NCBI GenBank assembly: GCA_024404475.1
Contig: JAKSPV010000031.1
Coordinates: forward strand, 1-12,197
From: Clostridia bacterium
GTDB lineage: Bacteria; Bacillota; Clostridia; Oscillospirales; CAG-272
Direction of reading: 5' to 3'
Length of the DNA: 12,197 nucleotides
Numbering within the stretch: the stretch's first letter is position 1; each line of letters starts with the position of its first letter. The notes beneath the pieces are model-generated. The model worked only from the letters and a program-made list of their open reading frames with translations. It made no database searches and had not been told where the DNA came from. This document shows positions 6,764-12,197 of the stretch, piece after piece. Made by a program: the position numbers and the translations under genes.

Positions 6764-7135
6764 ATGAAATCTGTTGAAGAACTGATGGCGATCAAGGCAA
6801 AAATGCAGGACAAGGTCGCGATCCGCAAGAGCGAAGGCCAGACGCGCGTCGTCGTCGGCATGGCTACCTGCGGTATCGCCGCCGGTGCAAGACCGGTTCT
6901 CTCCGCCTTCGTGGAGGGCGTGAATGAAAACGGCCTTGCCGAATCCGTCTCCGTTACCCAGACCGGCTGCATCGGCATCTGCCAGTATGAGCCTGTCGTC
7001 GAGGTCTACGAGAAGGACAAAGAAAAAGTCACCTATGTCAAGATGACGCCCGAGAAGGCCAAGAAGGTCGTCGAGCAGCATCTGAAGGGTGGCGCTGTCG
7101 TCACCGAGTATACGATCGGCGCTGCTAAATTATAA
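6764..7135 (+). CDS. Thioredoxin-like [2Fe-2S] ferredoxin-type protein (HndB-like)
   Basis: A 123-residue protein resembling the small thioredoxin-like ferredoxin (HndB type) that accompanies NADH/NADPH-linked [FeFe]-hydrogenases. The core VVVGMATCGIAAGAR and TGCIGICQYEP segments are those of the family. Only three cysteines are present in the whole protein (C36, C69, C73), whereas a classical [2Fe-2S] ferredoxin of this fold uses four, so the cluster may be absent or have a non-cysteine ligand. The ATG at 6764 follows AGGAAAGGA (6747-6755); the frame is open upstream into the ATPase gene but without a better site. It lies directly before hydB, and the role is probably electron transfer or assembly in the hydrogenase complex. 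Confidence 0.87.
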   Translation: MKSVEELMAIKAKMQDKVAIRKSEGQTRVVVGMATCGIAAGARPVLSAFVEGVNENGLAESVSVTQTGCIGICQYEPVVEVYEKDKEKVTYVKMTPEKAKKVVEQHLKGGAVVTEYTIGAAKL

Positions 7136-7153
7136 TAGGAGGAGAAGACAGGA

Positions 7154-8992
7154 ATGATTCGTGCTCATGTATTGATCTGCGGCGGTACCGGTTGTACCTC
7201 TTCCGGCAGCGCAGCGCTCCGCGCGAAACTCGCAGAAGAACTCAAACTGAAAAACCTTGAAGACGAGATCAAAATCGTCCAGACCGGCTGCTTCGGCCTC
7301 TGCGCCCTCGGCCCGATCATGATCGTTTATCCGGAAGGCACGTTCTACAGCCGCGTGACTGTGGACGATATCCCGGAGATCGTGGAGGAACACCTCCTCA
7401 AAGGCCGTATCGTCGAGCGCCTTGTCTACAACGAGGCAGCGGCATCCGCATCGAAAGAGGATGAAGCGGTCGCTTCCTCCCTCTCCCAGACGCAGTTCTA
7501 TAAGAAGCAGAAACGTGTCGCACTCCGTAACTGCGGCGTTATCAACCCCGAAGTCATCGACGAGTACATCGCGATGGACGGTTACTTCGCACTTGCCAAG
7601 GTGCTGAAAGAAATGACGCCTGACGACGTCATCAACACGATCCTTGCCTCCGGCCTCCGCGGACGCGGCGGCGGCGGCTTCCCGACCGGCAAGAAATGGC
7701 AGCTCGCCAAGAACCTTGTCCAGGACGGCGGCAAGAAGTACGTCGTCTGCAACGCCGACGAGGGCGACCCCGGCGCGTTCATGGACCGTTCCGTTCTTGA
7801 AGGCGACCCGCACGCCGTTCTCGAAGCTATGGCGATCGCCGGCTACGCGATCGGTGCTGACGAGGGCTGGATCTACGTCCGTGCCGAGTACCCGATCGCC
7901 GTCAAACGCCTGAACATCGCTATCGCGCAGGCCAGAGAATACGGCCTGCTCGGCCAGAACATCTTCGGCACAGGCTTCAACTTTGATATCCACATTCGTC
8001 TTGGCGCAGGCGCGTTCGTCTGCGGCGAGGAGACCGCTCTTCTGACCTCCATCGAAGGCAAGCGCGGCGAGCCGCGCGTCCGTCCTCCGTTCCCGGCAGT
8101 CAAGGGCCTCTGGGGCAGACCGACCGTCGTCAACAACGTCGAGACCTACGCGAACATCGCGCAGATCATCCTGAAGGGTCCGGAATGGTTCTCCTCCATG
8201 GGTACCGAGAAGTCCAAGGGCACGAAGGTCTTCGCGCTCGGCGGCAAGATCAAGAACACCGGCCTCGTCGAGGTCCCGATGGGCACGACGCTCCGCGAGA
8301 TCATTGAGGACATCGGCGGCGGCATGCCGAACGGCAAGAAGTGCAAGGCAGCCCAGACGGGCGGCCCGTCCGGCGGCTGCATCCCGGCTTCCAAGATCGA
8401 CGTCCCGATCGACTACGATAACCTCATCGCCATCGGCTCCATGATGGGCTCCGGCGGTCTGATCGTCATGGACGAGGACACCTGCATGGTCGACCTTGCC
8501 AAGTTCTTCCTCGAGTTCACCGTTGATGAATCCTGCGGTAAGTGCGCACCGTGCCGTATCGGCACCGTCCGTATGCTCGAGATCCTGAACAAGATCACCG
8601 ACGGCAGAGGCGAGATGGAAGACCTCGACAAGCTCGAAGAGCTTGCGAACTACGTCAAGAGCGCATCGCTCTGCGGCCTCGGCCAGACGGCCCCGAACCC
8701 CGTTCTCTCGACGCTGCGGTATTTCCGCGACGAGTACATCGCACACATCGTGGACAAGAAGTGCCCGGCAGGCGTCTGCAAGAAGCTCCTGCAGTACCAC
8801 GTTGATCCCGATAAGTGCATCGGCTGCAAGGTCTGCCTGAAGAACTGCCCGGCGAATGCGATCTCCGTCAACGCGGCCGGCGAAGTCAAGGAAGGCAAGA
8901 AACTGCCTTACGTCGTGATCGATCCGTCGAAGTGTGTGAAGTGCGGCGCCTGCATGGATAAATGTAAGTTCGGCGCCATTTCCAAAAAGTAA
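7154..8992 (+). CDS. hydB: NuoF-like flavin/NAD(H) subunit of bifurcating [FeFe]-hydrogenase
   Basis: A 612-residue HydB/NuoF homologue, the FMN- and NAD(H)-binding subunit. Domain order: N-terminal thioredoxin-like [2Fe-2S] domain (C9, C14, C46, C50); NuoF core with the FMN/NADH-binding glycine-rich loop GRGGGGFPTGKKW (170-182) and CGEETALL (290-297); the [4Fe-4S] site ESCGKCAPCR (C461, C464, C467) with C507; a CPAGVC pair (C537, C542); and a C-terminal double ferredoxin domain (C555, C558, C561, C565; C594, C597, C600, C604). This architecture is that of trimeric electron-bifurcating hydrogenases rather than of complex I. AGGAGG at 7137-7142 lies 11 bases before the ATG. HydB exchanges electrons with NADH, HydC and HydA. 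Confidence 0.96.
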   Translation: MIRAHVLICGGTGCTSSGSAALRAKLAEELKLKNLEDEIKIVQTGCFGLCALGPIMIVYPEGTFYSRVTVDDIPEIVEEHLLKGRIVERLVYNEAAASASKEDEAVASSLSQTQFYKKQKRVALRNCGVINPEVIDEYIAMDGYFALAKVLKEMTPDDVINTILASGLRGRGGGGFPTGKKWQLAKNLVQDGGKKYVVCNADEGDPGAFMDRSVLEGDPHAVLEAMAIAGYAIGADEGWIYVRAEYPIAVKRLNIAIAQAREYGLLGQNIFGTGFNFDIHIRLGAGAFVCGEETALLTSIEGKRGEPRVRPPFPAVKGLWGRPTVVNNVETYANIAQIILKGPEWFSSMGTEKSKGTKVFALGGKIKNTGLVEVPMGTTLREIIEDIGGGMPNGKKCKAAQTGGPSGGCIPASKIDVPIDYDNLIAIGSMMGSGGLIVMDEDTCMVDLAKFFLEFTVDESCGKCAPCRIGTVRMLEILNKITDGRGEMEDLDKLEELANYVKSASLCGLGQTAPNPVLSTLRYFRDEYIAHIVDKKCPAGVCKKLLQYHVDPDKCIGCKVCLKNCPANAISVNAAGEVKEGKKLPYVVIDPSKCVKCGACMDKCKFGAISKK

Positions 8993-9012
8993 GAGGGGAG
9001 CCGTAACGAGAA

Positions 9013-10752
9013 ATGAGTATGGTTAATGTAAAAGTCAATGGCATCGACGTACAGGTCCCGCAGAATGCGACCGTTCTCGATGCTGCCAAAGCTGCCGGTA
9101 TCAATATCCCGACGCTCTGCTACCTGAAAGACATCAATGAGATTGGCGCCTGCCGCCTCTGCCTTGTCGAAGTCAAAGGCGCCCGCGGCCTTGTGACTGC
9201 CTGCGTGTACCCCGTCAACGAGGGTATGGAGATCTTCACGAACACCGAGCGCGTCCGCGCAGCCCGCAAGATGAACATCGAGCTCGTGCTCTCCGCTCAC
9301 CGCAAGGACTGCCTCTCCTGCATCCGCTCCACGACCTGCGAACTCCAGAAACTCGCAAACGAGTACGGCGTAGACGAGAACTACTTCGGCTCCGATGAGA
9401 AGCCGATCACGATCGACGACAGCTCTGTCTCGATCATCCGCGACGCATCGAAGTGCATCCTCTGCCGCCGCTGCGTTGCCGCCTGCTCCAAACTTCAGGG
9501 CACCAACATCATCGCTCCGCAGAACCGCGGCTACGACACGACCGTTGCTCCGTACCTCGGCAAGATGCTCGGTGACACCACCTGTATCAACTGCGGTCAG
9601 TGCATCGTCGCGTGCCCCGTCGGCGCGCTCTACGAGAGAGACGACACCGCCCGCATCATGGAAGCGATCAACGATCCGACGAAGCACGTCGCGATCTGCT
9701 GCGCTCCGTCCGTCCGTGCCCAGATCGGCGAATGCTTCGGCTACGAGCCCGGTACCGACTGCGAGGGCAAGATGGTCGCCGCTCTGAAACGCCTCGGCTT
9801 TGACGGCGTCTACGACATGAACTTCACCGCTGACCTCACCATCATGGAAGAGGCAACGGAGCTCATGGGCCGCATCAAGAACGGCGGTCCGCTGCCGCTC
9901 ATCACTTCCTGCAGCCCCGGCTGGATCAAGTTCTGCGAGCACTACTTCCCGGAATTCACCGATAATCTGTCCACCTGCAAGTCTCCTCAGCAGATGTTCG
10001 GCGCGATCTATAAGACCTTCTACGCGAAAGAGCTCGGCCTCGACCCGAAGAACATCGTCTTCGTGTCCGCGATCCCGTGCACCGCGAAGAAGTTCGAGGT
10101 CAACCGTCCCGGTCAGGACGTTGACGGCATGCCCGGCGTCGATATCGCCGTTACCACCCGCGAACTCGGCCGTCTCATCAACGCAAGCGGCATCAACTTC
10201 CGCGCTCTCGCAGACGAGAAGTTCGATACGCCCGTTGACGTCGGCTCCGGCGCAGGCGTCATCTTCGGCGCGACCGGCGGCGTTATGGAGGCAGCTCTCC
10301 GTACTGCGGCTGACGTCATCCTCGGCACGAGCCTCGAGAAGATCGAGTACAACGACGTCCGCGGCACCGAAGGCATCAAGTTTGCCACCTACAAGCTCGG
10401 CGATCTCACGGTCAATGTGGCAGTTGCCAGCGGCACTGGCAACGCGAAGAAGCTCCTGAATGGTATCAAGAGCGGCGAATACAAGGCAGACTTCGTCGAG
10501 ATCATGGCTTGCCCCGGTGGCTGTGTCAACGGCGGCGGTCAGCCCCTGCAGCCGGCTGTCGTCCGCAACAGCACCGATCTCCGCGCCGTCCGCGCGAAAG
10601 TCCTCTACGACGCAGACGCGAAGCTCCCGCTCCGCAAGTCGCACGAGAACCCCGAAGTGCAGCGCGTCTACAAGGAATTCCTCGGCGAGCCGAACAGCGA
10701 GCTTGCCCACAAGCTCCTCCACACGCACTATATCAAGCGCGGCATGGACTGA
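9013..10752 (+). CDS. hydA: Catalytic subunit of NADH-linked [FeFe]-hydrogenase
   Basis: A 579-residue catalytic [FeFe]-hydrogenase subunit. Order: [2Fe-2S] domain (C36, C47, C50, C64); the His/Cys [4Fe-4S] site HX3CX2CX5C (H96, C100, C103, C109); two [4Fe-4S] ferredoxin motifs (C148, C151, C154, C158; C191, C194, C197, C201); the H-cluster domain with L1 TSCSPGW (298-304), L2 IPCTAKK (C356) and L3 MACPGGC (C500, C504); and a fused small-subunit-like tail (about 520-577). It reduces protons to H2 or oxidises H2 using electrons from HydB. L1 has serine where most family members have the second cysteine. The start at 9013 is two codons ahead of another ATG at 9019; the GAGGGGAG site (8993-9000) is 12 bases away, so the start is uncertain by two residues. 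It is the last gene of the operon. Confidence 0.96.
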   Translation: MSMVNVKVNGIDVQVPQNATVLDAAKAAGINIPTLCYLKDINEIGACRLCLVEVKGARGLVTACVYPVNEGMEIFTNTERVRAARKMNIELVLSAHRKDCLSCIRSTTCELQKLANEYGVDENYFGSDEKPITIDDSSVSIIRDASKCILCRRCVAACSKLQGTNIIAPQNRGYDTTVAPYLGKMLGDTTCINCGQCIVACPVGALYERDDTARIMEAINDPTKHVAICCAPSVRAQIGECFGYEPGTDCEGKMVAALKRLGFDGVYDMNFTADLTIMEEATELMGRIKNGGPLPLITSCSPGWIKFCEHYFPEFTDNLSTCKSPQQMFGAIYKTFYAKELGLDPKNIVFVSAIPCTAKKFEVNRPGQDVDGMPGVDIAVTTRELGRLINASGINFRALADEKFDTPVDVGSGAGVIFGATGGVMEAALRTAADVILGTSLEKIEYNDVRGTEGIKFATYKLGDLTVNVAVASGTGNAKKLLNGIKSGEYKADFVEIMACPGGCVNGGGQPLQPAVVRNSTDLRAVRAKVLYDADAKLPLRKSHENPEVQRVYKEFLGEPNSELAHKLLHTHYIKRGMD

Positions 10753-10766
10753 ACTGAATTCAACTG

Positions 10767-10795
10767 AAAAGCCGAGCCCTCGGGCTCGGCTTTTT
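10767..10795 (+). terminator. Rho-independent terminator of the hydrogenase operon
   Basis: GCCGAGCC (10771-10778) pairs with GGCTCGGC (10783-10790) around a CTCG tetraloop, followed by TTTTT (10791-10795) and preceded by AAAA. It starts 14 bases after the hydA stop and closes the operon. Confidence 0.93.
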
Positions 10796-10823
10796 CATAT
10801 CTTCCGCCGCCGCCGCATAGAAT
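10795..10823 (+). promoter_or_regulatory. Candidate sigma-E-type (sporulation) promoter
   Basis: TCATATC (10795-10801) and CATAGAAT (10816-10823), 14 bases apart, each differ by one base from the mother-cell sigma-E consensus as known in Bacillus subtilis (about KMATATT, 14 bases, CATACANT). A sigma-A reading of the same region is poor. The match precedes a SpoIVFB-like protease gene, and spoIVF is sigma-E controlled in B. subtilis. It abuts the terminator T-run, so chance similarity is possible. Confidence 0.4.
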
Positions 10824-10846
10824 GGCAGAGCGGAGGTGATCGACAG

Positions 10847-11221
10847 ATGATCGGAACGAGAGAAAAACGGATACCGTGCGCCAAAAGAAAGATCGCGCAG
10901 GCGGAACACGACGCGCTCCTGCGCCGCGCCGCCGCCATGTCGCTCGTCCTCGCCGTCACGTTCGCTGTCACCGCGCTGTGCCTCGGCGCCGCCGGAAAAT
11001 TCGGCACGTCGCGCGGCTTCTCCGACGCGGGCGCGGAGGCGGTCGATGCCATCCGGAAGAACGAGGCGCTCGCCGTCTTCCTCGGCTGGGAGCCGGAGGA
11101 CGAGGCCGTCCCCACCGCGCTCTATACCGACGGCGTCTGGCTGCCCGATCCGCCGGAGAGCGGCGGACTGTCCTTCTGGGATTGCTTCGCCGCCGTCATT
11201 GCCAAGCTGCTCGTGCCGTGA
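10847..11221 (+). CDS. Small single-pass membrane protein upstream of M50 protease
   Basis: A 124-residue protein I do not recognise by family. It has a basic N-terminus (about 1-27), one membrane segment (about 28-50) and a roughly 74-residue tail with a tryptophan- and proline-containing patch (81-103) and a hydrophobic C-terminal end (108-124). Topology by the positive-inside rule puts the tail outside the cytoplasm. The ATG at 10847 has an excellent ribosome site, GGAGGTGAT (10832-10840). Its TGA overlaps the GTG of the protease gene, so the two proteins are made together. This is the place of SpoIVFA, which holds and inhibits SpoIVFB, and topology agrees, but the LytM domain of SpoIVFA is not seen. 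A partner or inhibitor of the protease is therefore inference. Confidence 0.72.
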   Translation: MIGTREKRIPCAKRKIAQAEHDALLRRAAAMSLVLAVTFAVTALCLGAAGKFGTSRGFSDAGAEAVDAIRKNEALAVFLGWEPEDEAVPTALYTDGVWLPDPPESGGLSFWDCFAAVIAKLLVP

Positions 11222-11805
11222 AAACGTTCGATTTTCTCTCGCTTGCCCTGACGGGCGCGCTGCTCCTGACCGTCTGCCTCGTGGACGGCATTACTTACCC
11301 GCTTCTGATCCTTGCGGTCGCCGCCGTGCACGAGGGCGGGCATCTCATCGCCGCCGCACTTTGCCGCGTGCCGCTCCGCTCGCTCCGCGGTGCCGCCGCC
11401 GGCCTTTCCGTTACTTACGACCCGGAGAACGTTTCCTACGCTGGGGAAGCCGCCGTCATTCTCGCGGGGCCGCTCGCCGGCCTTGCCGCCGGAGCCGCCG
11501 GCTTTTTTCTTCTTCCGCCCTCGCCGGAGAGCTTTTTCTTTTCACTCTCCTCCGCCGTTTCCGCCGCGGTCAATCTCCTACCCGCGCCGGGTCTCGACGG
11601 CGGTTCGCTCCTCGCCGTCATCCTCGCCTCGTGCGGCAGGGAAGACCTCTCCCCGCGCGTCCTGCGCGCCTCCGGCTTCGCCGTCGCGGCGCTGCTTCTC
11701 GCGGCACAATGCGTCCTCCAAATCGCCGGCGGCGGCAACTTTTCGCTGCTCGTTCTGACCGCGTGGCTGCTCTGCCGGCTCCTCGTGCCGCGCCGGGCGG
11801 GTTAG
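11218..11805 (+). CDS. M50-family site-2 metalloprotease, SpoIVFB-like
   Basis: A 195-residue polytopic membrane zinc protease of family M50. The catalytic motif HEGGH is at 38-42 within the second membrane segment, and the third zinc ligand lies in NLLPAPGLDGG (119-129, D127), the usual NPxPxLDGG-type element near the end of a later segment. Five to six hydrophobic segments are visible (about 8-28, 30-49, 76-98, 107-122, 150-170, 174-190). It is shorter than SpoIVFB (about 290 residues) because no C-terminal CBS domain follows. The start is GTG at 11218, overlapping the upstream TGA; an ATG start is not available nearby. In sporulating Firmicutes such an enzyme releases pro-sigma-K in the mother cell, but other regulated-proteolysis substrates are possible. 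The stop is TAG. Confidence 0.85.
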   Translation: MKTFDFLSLALTGALLLTVCLVDGITYPLLILAVAAVHEGGHLIAAALCRVPLRSLRGAAAGLSVTYDPENVSYAGEAAVILAGPLAGLAAGAAGFFLLPPSPESFFFSLSSAVSAAVNLLPAPGLDGGSLLAVILASCGREDLSPRVLRASGFAVAALLLAAQCVLQIAGGGNFSLLVLTAWLLCRLLVPRRAG

Positions 11806-11838
11806 AGCGGAAAATGTTGCCGCAATGCGAAAAAACTA

Positions 11839-11867
11839 TTGACAACCGCCCCCCCTCATATTATAAT
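11839..11867 (+). promoter_or_regulatory. Perfect consensus sigma-A promoter
   Basis: TTGACA (11839-11844), 17 bases, TATAAT (11862-11867): both hexamers match the consensus fully. It is the strongest promoter in the window and faces right into sequence with no credible gene, as usual for stable RNA genes or rRNA operons. The expected start of transcription is about 11874. Confidence 0.88.
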
Positions 11868-11873
11868 AGCTCA

Positions 11874-12197
11874 TACGCCGCACTCCGAATTATGTCGGCC
11901 GGAGTCGGTTAAAAATTGAATAGCACGATTTTTGCATCTGTGCCAACATTTCCGTCCGGAAGCAAAGTTCCGTTCGGATCATCATCGTTCCGATTTTTGG
12001 GATAGATGTACACATGCGGCAGTTCTTAACAAGAACCGCGGTCGGATGACCGACTGAGGAAACTGTATGCTGCACGCGCCAAAAGTCACCGCTCCTGCCG
12101 GAGAGGTGACGGGCGTGTTGTAACAAACTCTTTGCGGGGGCTGCAGTTAGCCGTGTGTGGGGATAGCGCAGAGCTGTATACGGCTGTACGCGGTCTT
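11874..12197 (+). ncRNA. Putative structured RNA or long leader, runs off the window
   Basis: About 324 bases downstream of the consensus promoter hold no supported coding frame but several well-formed hairpins: ACTCCG/CGGAGT (11882-11887 with 11900-11905); GTTCTT/AAGAAC (12022-12027 with 12031-12036); GTCGG/CCGAC (12041-12045 with 12050-12054); and a long compound stem, CACGCGCC, GTCACC, CTCC on the left (12073-12095) and GGAG, GGTGAC, GGGCGTG on the right (12100-12117). No terminator is seen before the window ends. I could not assign an RNA family. It could be a large non-coding RNA, a cis-acting leader, or an rRNA operon leader. Confidence 0.45.

Noticed and set aside
7130..10728. Very long open frames on the minus strand (556 codons at 7130-8800, 606 codons at 8908-10728)
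   Set aside because: They lie wholly antisense to hydB and hydA, whose motifs are unambiguous. Their composition (rich in Asp, Val, Arg, Ala) is what GC-rich codon use gives in the complementary frame, and no ribosome site or family pattern is present.
12022..12080. Similarity to the 5' part of type B RNase P RNA (GTTCTTAAC, then GAGGAAA, then ATGCT and GCACG)
   Set aside because: The universally kept GAGGAAAGTCC stretch is broken (GAGGAAACTGT), the GTTCTT pairs locally with AAGAAC instead of with the 3' end, and more than 140 bases of transcript precede it. Kept only as a thing to test by covariance search.
12100..12125. Resemblance of the reverse strand to the 3' end of 16S rRNA (ACACGCCCGTCACC)
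   Set aside because: The match is short and imperfect, no other 16S signature is near, and the bases are explained by the local stem pairing.

Overview
This 12.2 kb window is GC-rich DNA from an anaerobic, probably spore-forming member of the Clostridia. The evidence is a trimeric electron-bifurcating [FeFe]-hydrogenase operon of clostridial layout, GGAGG-type ribosome binding sites, sigma-A promoters of Firmicutes type and a SpoIVFB-like site-2 protease. The genus cannot be read from the sequence. All recognisable genes are on the + strand.

Layout. (1) 1-1244: C-terminal part of a P-type ATPase-like membrane protein whose catalytic motifs have decayed, ending at a strong terminator (about 1255-1283). 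(2) 1325-2256: a consensus promoter and a Mrp/NBP35-type Fe-S carrier P-loop ATPase. (3) 2303-10795: one long hydrogenase operon with an extended -10 promoter at its head and a strong terminator at its end. The order is NuoE-like subunit (hydC), DRTGG protein, RsbT/RsbW-like ATPase, hydS (a sensory-type [FeFe]-hydrogenase homologue), second DRTGG protein, PHP-domain phosphoesterase-like protein, second GHKL ATPase, small thioredoxin-like ferredoxin, NuoF-like subunit (hydB), catalytic subunit (hydA). (4) 10795-11805: a likely sigma-E-type promoter, a small single-pass membrane protein and an overlapping M50 (SpoIVFB-like) protease. (5) 11806-12197: no credible protein gene. A perfect consensus promoter (TTGACA-17-TATAAT) is followed by more than 300 nt of hairpin-rich sequence running off the window, probably a structured non-coding RNA or a long leader.

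How the genes work together. HydA, HydB and HydC are predicted to form the soluble complex that couples H2 formation to simultaneous oxidation of NADH and reduced ferredoxin, or the reverse. The genes nested inside the operon look like a signalling module: an H-cluster sensor (HydS), two DRTGG ligand-binding proteins, two ATPases of the anti-sigma/histidine kinase fold that lack kinase receiver parts, and a PHP hydrolase. No signalling output has been shown here; that role is inference.

The most notable observation is that hydS alone carries two in-frame nonsense codons (TAA at codon 4, TAG at codon 166) while its frame and metal ligands are otherwise intact. Other points for a second look are the TSCSPGW L1 motif of HydA, the degenerate P-type ATPase, the sigma-E-like promoter before the protease pair, and the unidentified RNA-like region at the right end.
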